A stretch of DNA of 64,000 bases from UBA11710 sp049287025. Lineage in GTDB: Bacteria; Patescibacteriota; Patescibacteriia; Magasanikbacterales; UBA922. Each line of letters begins with the position of its first letter. Position 1 is the stretch's first letter. Below are positions 48,734 to 56,729 of this stretch, piece by piece. The position numbers were made by a program, and so were the translations under genes. Location: assembly GCA_049287025.1 (NCBI GenBank), contig JBAQFA010000009.1, positions 1 through 64,000 of the forward strand, given 5' to 3'. The notes under the pieces were generated by a model. The model made no database searches and was not told where the DNA came from. It saw only the letters and a list, made by a program, of their open reading frames with translations.

Positions 48734-51100
48734 TTATTTTTCTAAGACGGGGTGTTGGCCAAACTGACCACGTAGAGCCGAGACTATTTGGCCAGTATAA
48801 TCTGGATTTTTCTGAGATTGCTTTCTAAATTTGAGTGATTCTTCAATTACTTTGGTCTTTATTTTCATGGCCTTGGCAGTTTTAATGGTCCACTCGCCTT
48901 CTCCAGAATGAGATACTTTACCACTAATTTTTTCTAAATTAGTACCGTAAGTATGAAAGGCTTCATGGAGCCAACCAACCAGACGGGATTCAATTACACT
49001 ACCCTCATTATATATGTCAGCAATGCGGTGTAGATCTAGTTTATAATCAGACTTTTTTAGAACATTAAATCCCTCGCCAATGGCTTGCATCATGCCATAC
49101 TCAATTCCATTGTGAATCATTTTTACAAAGTGGCCAGCACCAGCGCCAGAAAAAAACTGATAACCATTCACTTGAGACATGTCTTTAAAAATTGGTTCAC
49201 AATGTTCAAATAATTTTTTCTCCCCGCCGATCATAATGCAGGCGCCATTTCTCGCTCCACCTGGACCACCCGATACCCCAGCATCGAGAAATTTAATACC
49301 CAGCTTTTTTAATTTATTGGCTCGAACAGTCGTATCTTTAAAATATGAATTACCGCCGTCAATAATGATGTCGCCTTTATCTAATTTTTTTACTATTCCT
49401 TCTTTACCAAACAAAGTCTCATCAATTGGTTTGCCATTGGGAAGCATGAGCCAGATAATGCGTGGGCTAGGTAATTTTTTTATCATGTCTTCTAATGAAT
49501 ATACCGCGTTCAAATTTTCTTTGGCCATTTGTCTGGTCACTTCAGCGGTGCGATTATAACCAACTACATACCAACCCTTGTCAATTAATCTTCTGGCAAG
49601 ATTGCCACCCATTTTTCCTAAACCAATAATACCAATGCGTTTATTTAGTTTATGTTTTTCTTCTTCTAGAAAATTTTTCGCAGTTTTCGTAATTTCAAAA
49701 GTATCTGGTTTGTAAGTATGGAGTGGAGTTAAATTATTTTTCCAAGCATTAATAATTGGATCAACCACACGCCACATTTGAGCAATTTCGGCATTTCTCA
49801 TAAACCAAGTTTGATTACCAGCAATAGTGTCATGGAGTAATTTGGCGTATTCTTCTACATAGGGCAATTTGGTTTTATTTTTATGCAACATAAAAACAAA
49901 TTCTCGTTTTTCCAATTGCATATCAAAACCAGGTTTTCTTTGCCAAAATTGAATTTTTATTTCTTGCGTGGGGTGAAGTTTAAAAATTATTTTATTTTGC
50001 ACTGGACCAGCCGGTGGGCAAATGCAGGGTTCTGGGTGGCGGAAAGTGACGACAATTTCTTTTTTCACTTGTCCCATCCGTTTGCCACTTTCAATTGTAA
50101 TGGGTACGCCAGTCCAACGCGGTGAATCAAGTTCGGTCTGCCAACGGAAATATGTTTCCACATTAGAATTTTTATTTACCCCAGTAATATTTTTATAACC
50201 ATCATATTGGGCGCGGAAAGTTTTGGTTTTTATATCTTGCAAGCTAGGTTTAATTAATTGTTTCAAAACTTCTGCCCGAGCATTGCGCACTTCTTTGTCA
50301 GTATAGTTAATTGGATGCTCCATAGTTAAGAGCGCGAGAATAGACAGCAAATGGTTTTGTCCGACATCACGCAAAGCCCCGACACTTTCATAAAACGATC
50401 CTCTGGTTTCTACTCCAATTTCCTCCCACAGTTTCATACTAATTCTTTCAATATGCTTGTTGTTCCAAGCGTTTTCAAATAAGCCATTAGAAAAACGGAA
50501 ATTTAATATTCCCTGAACCATTTCTTTACCAAAATAGTGATCAATTCTATAAATTTGTTCACGTTTAAAAACTGATAAAGTTTTTTCTAATTCTTTGGCA
50601 GAGGCACCATCATCACCAAACGGTTTTTCTACAATCACTCTAGCCCAACCAGTACTGTCATCACAGGGCAGATTTAATTTGGTTTCTTTCAATCCCTTGG
50701 CAATCGGTTTGATCATGGCTGGTGGAACAGCTAAGTAATACAATTTGTTAGCACAAATCCCCCATTGATCCTGAATATTTTGAATGTGGCTTTTTAATTC
50801 AGTATAATCTTGCAATTGGGAAAAATCGCCTTGTTCATAATGAAAGAGTTTTAAAAATTTTTCAATTGGTTGTCGGGTTTTAACAAATTCTTTTTCTTTT
50901 AAAATATTAAAAACATGGGTTCTAAATTCTTCATCACTCATTGCTCGGCGGGCAAATCCTAAGACATCAAAATGAACTGGAAGTTTTTTTTGTTTGTATA
51001 AAAAATATAATGAAGGGACAATTTTTTTTGTCATAAGGTCGCCAGTGGCACCAAAAACAGTAAAAATTGTTGGAACATTATCAAAGTATGGTTGTTTCAT
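48734..51100 (-). CDS. Fused glucose-6-phosphate dehydrogenase / 6-phosphogluconate dehydrogenase
   Basis: 788 residues in one unbroken frame. Residues 1-~475 are G6PDH: FGATGDLMTKKIVPSLYFLY (coenzyme loop), VEKPFGDD, and the active-site RIDHYFGKEMVQGI with His and Lys. Residues ~488-788 are a 6PGDH of the short (~300 aa) class: GIIGLGKMGGNLARRL, the NADP-type YNRT, IDGGNSYFKDT, DAGVSGGPGGARNGACIMIGG and HNGIEYGMMQA. The linker is ~15 residues. The protein joins steps 1 and 3 of the oxidative pentose phosphate path; the lactonase domain is not present. Both active sites look intact, giving NADPH and ribulose 5-phosphate. Confidence 0.93.
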   Translation of the reverse strand: MKQPYFDNVPTIFTVFGATGDLMTKKIVPSLYFLYKQKKLPVHFDVLGFARRAMSDEEFRTHVFNILKEKEFVKTRQPIEKFLKLFHYEQGDFSQLQDYTELKSHIQNIQDQWGICANKLYYLAVPPAMIKPIAKGLKETKLNLPCDDSTGWARVIVEKPFGDDGASAKELEKTLSVFKREQIYRIDHYFGKEMVQGILNFRFSNGLFENAWNNKHIERISMKLWEEIGVETRGSFYESVGALRDVGQNHLLSILALLTMEHPINYTDKEVRNARAEVLKQLIKPSLQDIKTKTFRAQYDGYKNITGVNKNSNVETYFRWQTELDSPRWTGVPITIESGKRMGQVKKEIVVTFRHPEPCICPPAGPVQNKIIFKLHPTQEIKIQFWQRKPGFDMQLEKREFVFMLHKNKTKLPYVEEYAKLLHDTIAGNQTWFMRNAEIAQMWRVVDPIINAWKNNLTPLHTYKPDTFEITKTAKNFLEEEKHKLNKRIGIIGLGKMGGNLARRLIDKGWYVVGYNRTAEVTRQMAKENLNAVYSLEDMIKKLPSPRIIWLMLPNGKPIDETLFGKEGIVKKLDKGDIIIDGGNSYFKDTTVRANKLKKLGIKFLDAGVSGGPGGARNGACIMIGGEKKLFEHCEPIFKDMSQVNGYQFFSGAGAGHFVKMIHNGIEYGMMQAIGEGFNVLKKSDYKLDLHRIADIYNEGSVIESRLVGWLHEAFHTYGTNLEKISGKVSHSGEGEWTIKTAKAMKIKTKVIEESLKFRKQSQKNPDYTGQIVSALRGQFGQHPVLEK

Positions 51101-51304
51101 AAATTAGTAATTAGGTTTTAGTAAAACATTCTAATATGGTATGTAATATTATACTTTTATTTTTATCTACAATCAATATGTGGATATGGCATTAGTTGTC
51201 CTTACTTTTTGTAACCAATCCCGATTTTATCGGGACAAACAGTTTCGCCCCCGGACCCCCTTGGTGAGTTTGCTTGGTTTTAATTAATAATAAACCTTAC
51301 AAGG

Positions 51305-51347
51305 TTTATTATGTGTTTCGTGGTTTGTGGTTTGTGGTTTGTGTTAT
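51305..51347. repeat. TGGTTTG tandem words
   Basis: At least three tandem 7-nt GTGGTTT units just downstream of the SIS-protein stop. The preceding 51100-51300 spacer holds no other feature I can support. Confidence 0.65.
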
Positions 51348-52276
51348 TCTACAATTGCTTTCATTTCTTTATTAAATACAGCACTAGCTCGTTTCATGTA
51401 ATCTTCTATATTATCAGCAAAGTATGGTGGATATTGACTTTGAATTTTTCCAATTACATAATAGACTACTGCCATGAGAGTGGCATAGTTGGCATTATTT
51501 GGTAATGGGAAATACAGACGATTTTTTTCTAAGCCGTAATGTTTGTTTTCAATACCAAAACTAATAAATAATTCCGTGTCAGACATAACAACATTTTTGG
51601 CGTGCATACTTTGATCTATAGTAAAAACCCTGCCAGACACTTTTGGTTGAAGGAGTTCATCAAACTTGGTTAAAAACATGTCGCGTATAGCATCAAACCT
51701 ACTCTCAACTAAAATATAGTAAGAATCAAACTTGGAAAAATTGTTAGGGATTAAAGGGTTAATTTTTGTTTTTAAAAAATTATAAATATCTTCAGCGCTT
51801 TCTCCAGTATGTCCTATGATCATCCCCATATAAGTGCTCGTGTTGTAAGTATAAGGTTCTTTGTTTTTCGGAAAGACAAATACTTTGTCGTCATCCAAAT
51901 ATTCTTTGGCTGGAGCTTTTGGATTGTTTGTTAGGAGTCTGGTTTCAATATTTTTTTCTTTAAAAAATCTGGCCATCTCAATGGCATGTTTGTCACCAGA
52001 AGCCGAAATCAAAATTATTCCATCAATTCCTTTTATATTCTCAAATTTTTGTTTATAGTCACTCTCATTGGCAAGTATGGCATCACTATTTTCAAATAAT
52101 ATTTTGCCAGTAAAAAAAGCATTCACACTACCCACTACCATTGGTCTTTTGTAATTACCCAGATTAAGCTTTGGTACACCTTGAGAGATGAATAATTCTA
52201 GTGCTCCCATGACTGCTACATCTAAATTCGGAATATTTTTTAAAGTAAAATTTTGCATGGTTTGTAAATTTGTCAT
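51344..52276 (-). CDS. SIS-domain sugar isomerase-like protein
   Basis: 310 residues. SIS-type phosphosugar binding features: GIDGIILISASGDKHAIEMARFFKEKNIETRLLTNNPKAPA (~84-124, Ser-rich loop) and a second half with TSTYMGMIIGHTG and FTIDQSMHAKN. This resembles bifunctional phosphoglucose/phosphomannose isomerases, but key residues could not be confirmed by eye. It lies next to the pentose-phosphate fusion gene on the same strand, so supply of fructose/glucose 6-phosphate is a sensible inference. Start ATG 52274-52276. Confidence 0.7.
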   Translation of the reverse strand: MTNLQTMQNFTLKNIPNLDVAVMGALELFISQGVPKLNLGNYKRPMVVGSVNAFFTGKILFENSDAILANESDYKQKFENIKGIDGIILISASGDKHAIEMARFFKEKNIETRLLTNNPKAPAKEYLDDDKVFVFPKNKEPYTYNTSTYMGMIIGHTGESAEDIYNFLKTKINPLIPNNFSKFDSYYILVESRFDAIRDMFLTKFDELLQPKVSGRVFTIDQSMHAKNVVMSDTELFISFGIENKHYGLEKNRLYFPLPNNANYATLMAVVYYVIGKIQSQYPPYFADNIEDYMKRASAVFNKEMKAIVE

Positions 52277-52385
52277 ATTTCTATATTTATTATTTAACCC
52301 TACCATTATATATCTTATAACTATATATGAAAAGTGTGGATACTTGATTTATTTTTTTATATATGGTATTATGTTTGTGATTTAT

Positions 52386-52459
52386 GGGCCGTTAGCTCAG
52401 CTGGCTAGAGCGCTTCCATGGCATGGAAGAGGTCGCAGGTTCAATTCCTGTACGGTCCA
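52386..52459 (+). tRNA. tRNA-Ala (GGC)
   Basis: Acceptor GGGCCGT / ACGGTCC, anticodon loop ATGGCAT (GGC), T loop TTCAATT, discriminator A. No encoded CCA. Confidence 0.95.
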
Positions 52460-52978
52460 CAATATGAGGGGGTATCTTTACTTTATTAGGAGCTGTAATT
52501 GTAAAAGACCTTTACTATCCACTAAATCACTTTTTATAGTGATTTTTTATTTAGGTTTATATATATTATTGTACGACGCATATATATAGCTTTAATTAGT
52601 GTAATAAAACTAAAATTACTACTTAACTACCTATTTTATCCCCTATTTGTTCTTTGTGGAACAATTTCAGTGAACAGTGGCCAGTATGCAGTATTCATAA
52701 AATACTAAATTATAAAAAATACGTTAGTTTTATTGTAGACTGAAAATTTGGTGTTGTTGTTCTTGCGATCTGATTTGTTGGGAAGCATATTTATAATTAA
52801 TATGTTCTATGTGGAACAATTATTTATGGTTTATACACAGATAGTGGCACTTATACACAAAAATATCCACTTTTGTGGATATTTGTATAGGATATTGTAG
52901 ACAATAATACAAAATACAATATACACGGAGCAAAATACAAAATCTATGTTGTTGTTTGTATATTGTATTTTGTTTTTG
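52460..52978. other. Gene-free region with DnaA-box-like and GTTC-N6-GAAC sites
   Basis: No gene is supported here. It contains two perfect TTATNCACA boxes (TTATACACA at 52831 and 52851), a perfect 10-bp hairpin AAATATCCAC / GTGGATATTT (52861-52884), inverted repeats TTGTTC-N6-GAACAA (52647-52664) and TGTTC-N6-GAACA (52803-52818), and an AAAATAC-word hairpin (52893-52978). Confidence 0.55.
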
Positions 52979-53049
52979 TGGACCTAGGCAGAATCGAACT
53001 GCCGTCTCAGCAATGCGAATGCTATATATTACCACTATACTATAGGCCC
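52979..53049 (-). tRNA. tRNA-Ala (CGC)
   Basis: Acceptor GGGCCTA / TAGGTCC, anticodon loop TTCGCAT (CGC), T loop TTCGATT, discriminator A. The D arm is A+T-rich. Confidence 0.85.
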
Positions 53050-53055
53050 GCTTAG

Positions 53056-53127
53056 TGCCCCCAGCATGAATTGAACACACATCTTGTCCTTAGGACGGAC
53101 CTGTTCTATCCGTTGAACTATGGGGGC
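53056..53127 (-). tRNA. tRNA-Arg (CCT)
   Basis: Acceptor GCCCCCA / TGGGGGC, D arm GTTCAACGGATAGAAC like the tRNA-Arg at 5598, anticodon loop GTCCTAA (CCT), discriminator A. Confidence 0.9.
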
Positions 53128-53174
53128 ATAATTTGTTAGACAATCTTATCACTTCTTTTTCTTTTTGGCAAGCC

Positions 53175-53924
53175 TTATTTTATCTCTGGGCAATGATCCC
53201 ACATAAATTTAAACCAGGTTTTATAGCTAGTGGCCAGTGGACGACTAATATTTACAAAAATGGTAATATCGTCACTAATCTTTGTTATTCCGGCGCCAGT
53301 AAAAGACACAACATGATCACCAAAAATGTCTACCATTGAAGGCGTAGAATATTCTTTAGGTAGGTATTTGTAAGGTTTACCTACGGCTTTTGGTACATGA
53401 GGAGCTTGTTTTAGTACTTCAAAATCAAATAAATGTTTATATTTAATACCTCGACGATCCGCATCAACTAAAAATTTATCCAAAAAGGTATTGAGTCTTG
53501 GGTCGAACCAGGCTCCCTTGGCGCCAATACAATAAACATCTTCTTTAGTAGATAATACATCACGAAGAAAATTTTTAAATCCTTCCAGACCTTTATATAT
53601 GTAGGCAGCCTCTAAAACAGGATGTTTTTGGTATTCGTGCATCAAGTGTGGCATTTCTTTTTCTAGCCTAGTACGTTTTTCATCAACCAGTTCCATTAGC
53701 TTGGCTGGTTCCACTGGTTTAAATAAAGTGTCGCCATGCCCAATAACTTGAAACACTAAACCTTTTTCAATTAAGCGATTCATTGAGTCATAAATATTCC
53801 GGCGATGAATTTTACTTTTTTTTGAAATATTAGAAACCGTAGTTTGTTTTTCTTGTAAAAGTGTTTCGTAAATTTTGGCTTCGTTTATTGACAATCCTAG
53901 TTCTGTTAAAATTTGGCTATACAT
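53175..53924 (-). CDS. TrmB-like transcriptional regulator 2
   Basis: 249 residues. Winged helix MYSQILTELGLSINEAKIYETLLQEKQTTVSNISKKSKIHRRNIYDSMNRLIEKGLVFQV (1-~60), helical linker (KLMELVDEKRTRLEKEM) and sensor-like domain (YIYKGLEGFKNFLRDVLSTKEDVYCIGAKGAW). Divergent from cassette B, whose promoter lies 50-75 bp upstream of this gene. The palindrome CACCACGTGGTG (53956-53967) between them is a candidate operator. Confidence 0.87.
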   Translation of the reverse strand: MYSQILTELGLSINEAKIYETLLQEKQTTVSNISKKSKIHRRNIYDSMNRLIEKGLVFQVIGHGDTLFKPVEPAKLMELVDEKRTRLEKEMPHLMHEYQKHPVLEAAYIYKGLEGFKNFLRDVLSTKEDVYCIGAKGAWFDPRLNTFLDKFLVDADRRGIKYKHLFDFEVLKQAPHVPKAVGKPYKYLPKEYSTPSMVDIFGDHVVSFTGAGITKISDDITIFVNISRPLATSYKTWFKFMWDHCPEIK

Positions 53925-53955
53925 AGCAAAAATATATTAAAGTGGTGTGAAGCCA

Positions 53956-53967
53956 CACCACGTGGTG
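53956..53967. promoter_or_regulatory. 12-bp palindrome, candidate operator
   Basis: CACCACGTGGTG is a perfect palindrome ending four bases before the cassette B -35. Upstream, GTGGTGT / ACACCAC adds a second inverted repeat. It is well placed to control both divergent genes. Confidence 0.6.
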
Positions 53968-53971
53968 GTAT

Positions 53972-53999
53972 TTGCCACTCTTTATATATTATATATAAT
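53972..53999 (+). promoter_or_regulatory. Promoter of cassette B
   Basis: TTGCCA (53972-53977), 16-nt spacer, TATAAT (53994-53999). Confidence 0.8.
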
Positions 54000-54097
54000 G
54001 CCTTGTTACTTTGCAAGCCGCTGCTGTGCATAAAAGCTAGATGGTGAGCGGGTAATAAGGGGTTCTTTGATAAAACAATTTGAGAAGCGAGGGACAA

Positions 54098-54280
54098 ATG
54101 GAAACTGGAGAAAGGCAAGATGAAGTTACTTGTTTGAAGAAAGAGTTGGAACATGACAAAGATGAGATATATTATTTGCGTTTGGCTATCCTTAATTTGA
54201 ATAGGAAAAAGGAGTATGTCAGAATGCAAAGGATGTTCCGTGGTGGAGAAGCTGTTCTCGACATGTGGGCGCGCTATTAA
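54098..54280 (+). CDS. Cassette B small coiled-coil protein (60 aa)
   Basis: Starts at ATG 54098 with SD GCGAGGGA. METGERQDEVTCLKKELEHDKDEIYYLRLAILNLNRKKEYVRM reads as one long amphipathic helix, then a Gly/Ala C-terminus (RGGEAVLDMWARY). Unknown function. First gene of cassette B, intermediate in base composition; followed by a hairpin and a strong SD for the next gene. Confidence 0.6.
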   Translation: METGERQDEVTCLKKELEHDKDEIYYLRLAILNLNRKKEYVRMQRMFRGGEAVLDMWARY

Positions 54281-54316
54281 CACGGGAGAGGGCTGAAAAA
54301 GCCTAAGGAGGACCTC

Positions 54317-54904
54317 ATGCGTACAATGTTAGTCGCGTTGCTGTCGCTGGTGCTGTTTTCAAGTATTGCTCAGGCCGAAACCTACAACACCAGGTTGCTC
54401 CTGCACGGTCACAAGACCGTCGGTGAGGGATTCGGAGTCGCGGGTTGGGTGATTGCGCCCAACATCACAAGCGTACCGAACAAGTGGGTAACCCTCGTCG
54501 GCCCGTGCTACGATGGACAGGGGTGGGGTGTAGAATTGTTGGCAGGAGCGGTTGTTTCTGGTGGCGAGAGCAAGTTTCTTGTAGATGTCAGAATAACGTT
54601 CACTCCAAAATTCTTCGGCATCCCCTTGAACACCTGGCACAACTTCCAGTGGATTCGAACCGGAGGCTCTGGCACGGGTTACTGGTATGGACAGGTTGAC
54701 TGGGTGTTGCCACTCGGACTTGGACTTCTCGGTACAGAAACCGAGAACACGTTCAACGTGAGTGGCAATGACTGGTCAGTCGCGCCTCACGTCGTGATCT
54801 CTTTCGGTGATCACTTCGCGCTAGTGTTCGCTCCACAAGCTCATTTCAATGCACGTGGCTACACTGGCACGCAAGCGTGGGTTCGTACGGTCGTGAGTCA
54901 CTAG
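54317..54904 (+). CDS. Cassette B secreted beta-rich protein
   Basis: 195 residues from an ATG with a strong SD (AAGGAGG). Signal peptide MRTMLVALLSLVLFSSIAQA (Sec type, cleaved after AQA). The mature part is rich in aromatic and Gly residues with alternating patterns (GFGVAGWVIAPN, WGVELLAGAVVSGG, DWSVAPHVVISFGDHFALVFAPQ), like a small beta barrel or jelly roll; one Cys. G+C-rich coding with G/C third positions, unlike neighbours. No family recognised. Upstream it is preceded by an AGGGCT / AAGCCT hairpin. Confidence 0.75.
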   Translation: MRTMLVALLSLVLFSSIAQAETYNTRLLLHGHKTVGEGFGVAGWVIAPNITSVPNKWVTLVGPCYDGQGWGVELLAGAVVSGGESKFLVDVRITFTPKFFGIPLNTWHNFQWIRTGGSGTGYWYGQVDWVLPLGLGLLGTETENTFNVSGNDWSVAPHVVISFGDHFALVFAPQAHFNARGYTGTQAWVRTVVSH

Positions 54905-54925
54905 TCGTTCTTTTATAGGGGGGAG

Positions 54926-54965
54926 GACTTACTTGAGACTAGTCATCTCACGTGGACCGGCACGT
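54926..54965 (+). ncRNA. 3' RNA element of cassette B (H-type pseudoknot and hairpin)
   Basis: GACT (54926-54929) pairs with AGTC (54941-54944) and TGAGA (54934-54938) with TCTCA (54946-54950), in interleaved order. ACGTG / CACGT (54950-54965) forms the next hairpin, in the position where cassettes C and D carry GCCGG hairpins. The shared string ATTCTAGTTAGTACTAAG starts at 54977. Confidence 0.65.
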
Positions 54966-55002
54966 AAAAATCCGGGATTCTAGTTAGTACTAAGTAGATA
55001 TC

Positions 55003-55032
55003 AAAAAACCACGCCTCATCGGCGGGTTTTTT
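55003..55032. terminator. Bidirectional terminator, cassette B / TrmB-like regulator 3
   Basis: Stem AAAAAACC(A)CGCC / GGCGGGTTTTTT between convergent genes. Confidence 0.88.
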
Positions 55033-55055
55033 GTTTACTTTGGGTAATTTATGAT

Positions 55056-55850
55056 TTATTTTTTCTTTTTGGCAAGTTGAGAGAGTGGTACGGCCGTATT
55101 CCAAGCTAGTTCATATAGCGCTTTTAGAATTTTTACCAAAGATGTACTTTCTATCATTACACCAATTTTGTGTGGTTTATGAGTGACGAAGACAATTTTT
55201 GATTCAAAAATATTAATTTCACCAAAAAAGTCCTCAATTCCTGGTAGTTGATTAGGTTTAAGCCATTTAATATGAGTATAAGTCATTGATCCTTTATAAT
55301 TCGTCATCCAAGTTCTAGCTGTAGGTGTATCCAAAGCAATAATACGTTCATGAATTTTACGTTTACTGCGTTCACGATTATAGCCTTCACCCCAAGTTTT
55401 GAATTCCGGCCAACTCCAGCCTTCAAAATCGGCAATAGAAAGAATTTCGGTTTTTGAATCTAAGCTCTCCCAATAAATATTTTTTAAACCCTGGGTACCT
55501 TCTTGATATTTGATAACTGGCTTTTCGGCAAACTTATAAATCGAAAATAATTTTGGTAAAACTTTTTCTACATTTAATAATTTATCTTCCCATTGCTTTT
55601 TTTTGTTTTTAATATGTTGAACCAGACGCCCTGGATTTTCCGAAGTATAAATCATTTTCGATCCTTTGCCAGTCGCGCGATCTACCAAACCATACCAACC
55701 TAACTTTTCCAAAGCATAATAACCAAGCGTTCGGTTGATACCAGCTTTTTTGGTTATCTCGGCTACAGTAGCAGGACCAAGTTCGAGCAAGGCTAAATAT
55801 ACTTTGCCTTCGGTTTCATCTAAACCTAATTGACTGATTAAATCTTTCAT
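55056..55850 (-). CDS. TrmB-like transcriptional regulator 3
   Basis: 264 residues. Winged helix MKDLISQLGLDETEGKVYLALLELGPATVAEITKKAGINRTLGYYALEKLGWYGLVDRATGKGSK (1-~65), linker with a Lys-rich helix (VQHIKNKKKQWEDKLL), then the conserved TEILSIADFEGWSWPEF and YNRERSKRKIHERIIALDTP (~135-180) and a sensor-like C-terminus with four terminal Lys. Over 40% identical by eye to regulator 4 throughout. Divergent from cassette C and convergent with cassette B. Confidence 0.88.
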   Translation of the reverse strand: MKDLISQLGLDETEGKVYLALLELGPATVAEITKKAGINRTLGYYALEKLGWYGLVDRATGKGSKMIYTSENPGRLVQHIKNKKKQWEDKLLNVEKVLPKLFSIYKFAEKPVIKYQEGTQGLKNIYWESLDSKTEILSIADFEGWSWPEFKTWGEGYNRERSKRKIHERIIALDTPTARTWMTNYKGSMTYTHIKWLKPNQLPGIEDFFGEINIFESKIVFVTHKPHKIGVMIESTSLVKILKALYELAWNTAVPLSQLAKKKK

Positions 55851-55959
55851 GTTTTTATTCTACTATATATTTGGAAATGTGTCAAATCTATTTAACAGAA
55901 AATTATTTATATAGCAAAATACTTTATAATTAGCCAAATATTAATAATTAACTAATAAA

Positions 55960-55994
55960 ACAATATTGACAGTTATTGTAAAATGTGGAATAAT
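55960..55994 (+). promoter_or_regulatory. Cassette C promoter inside an inverted repeat
   Basis: TTGACA (55966-55971), 17-nt spacer, AATAAT (55989-55994). The -35 is embedded in ACAATATTGACAGTTATTGT, i.e. ACAATA and TATTGT arms. This is probably an operator for the divergent TrmB-like protein. Confidence 0.7.
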
Positions 55995-55998
55995 AAGT

Positions 55999-56060
55999 AG
56001 TTCTAGAATGAAAATTCTGGAACCAAATTGATTGGGAGTGTCTGAACACTCTGTATATAT
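55999..56060 (+). promoter_or_regulatory. Structured leader of cassette C
   Basis: GTTCTAGAAT / ATTCTGGAAC closed by a GAAA tetraloop (56000-56023), then GAGTGT-CTGA-ACACTC (56036-56051). Both are RNA-like hairpins ahead of the SD. Confidence 0.65.
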
Positions 56061-56102
56061 GGTCTGGCGTTCTTTACACACGTGCTAGTTGGAGGGAACA
56101 TC

Positions 56103-56528
56103 ATGAAAAGGTGCATCAAGGCTCCGGGAATTAACGCTTTCAGTGGCGAGGGTGAAGTGGGGAAGTTAGAAGATGTCCCCGGAAAACAAGGTTGCCTTCC
56201 ATTTGATCCTAGTCCGGCCGTAGGGGGTTGGATGAAGGACGACAATTGTAAAGTGGAGGCACCACCAGAGGGGTGCACGCTCGAAGTGCCCGAAACGATC
56301 CTATGCCCCAATGGAAAAAACATCCCAGCTGGAAAGTACAAGGTGGGAAAACTGCCTGATGACAAGATTCTGCATCGCTATCATGATCACGTTCTGCCCC
56401 TCACCGATGAGAAGGGGGTCACCCGGCATTATTGCATTGAAAGTTCCGGTAGGCATGTCGACTGGTCGGGATGCGTCTGCATCTTGATTCGTGTGGAGAC
56501 GCGCGAAGAGCGACTGCTGATTCAGTAG
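56103..56528 (+). CDS. Cassette C protein, Cys/His-containing, unknown
   Basis: 141 residues from ATG 56103 with SD TTGGAGGGA. Visible: MKRCIKAPGINAFSGEGEVG, GCLPFDPSP, DDNCKVEAPPEGCTLEV, ILCPNG, LHRYHDHVLPL, TRHYCIESSGRHVDWSGCVC. Seven Cys and several His suggest metal binding (zinc-ribbon-like), but no family is recognised. G+C-rich, strong SD. No signal peptide. It sits in the same frame (leader, 3' element, terminator) as cassette B but its sequence is unrelated. Confidence 0.7.
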   Translation: MKRCIKAPGINAFSGEGEVGKLEDVPGKQGCLPFDPSPAVGGWMKDDNCKVEAPPEGCTLEVPETILCPNGKNIPAGKYKVGKLPDDKILHRYHDHVLPLTDEKGVTRHYCIESSGRHVDWSGCVCILIRVETREERLLIQ

Positions 56529-56548
56529 CCATAAATTAAGGGGGGCAA

Positions 56549-56618
56549 GACGTAGTCTGGATTCGTCAACCAGTCCACCTGCCGGAGAGGTAGGCGTAGG
56601 CCGGCGCGTGAGCTCGGC
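56549..56618 (+). ncRNA. 3' RNA element of cassette C (pseudoknot + GTGA-loop hairpin)
   Basis: Interleaved stems GACG (56549) / CGTC (56564) and CTGG (56557) / CCAG (56570), then hairpin GCCGGCGCGTGAGCTCGGC (56600-56618) with a GTGA tetraloop. A second hairpin (CCTGCC / GGTAGG) lies between. Confidence 0.7.
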
Positions 56619-56675
56619 ACCGTGCGCCCGACACATTCAAAACGGGCAAATTCTAGTTAGTACTAAGTAGATAAC

Positions 56676-56706
56676 AAAAAACCACGCCCTATCAGCGCGG
56701 TTTTTT
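56676..56706. terminator. Bidirectional terminator, cassette C / TrmB-like regulator 4
   Basis: Stem AAAAAACC..CGC / GCG..GGTTTTTT. It shares the preceding 24 bases (56650-56673) exactly with the site before the cassette B terminator. Confidence 0.85.
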
Positions 56707-56729
56707 GTTTGTTTTGAATAATTTATAAA

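Noticed and set aside
52188..52589. 133-aa plus-strand open frame
   Set aside because: It covers the tRNA-Ala gene and translates its cloverleaf. It is not a real protein.
1329..52978. CRISPR arrays
   Set aside because: Repeat words are only 7-9 nt, lack regular unique spacers, and no cas gene is present.
38515..55000. Integron-like attC sites near the CTAGTTAG strings
   Set aside because: GTTAGGT and GTTTAAC look like core sites but occur in the wrong order, the recombinase at 4.5 kb is a housekeeping Xer without an IntI-type extra domain, and cargo genes keep their own promoters or linkers.
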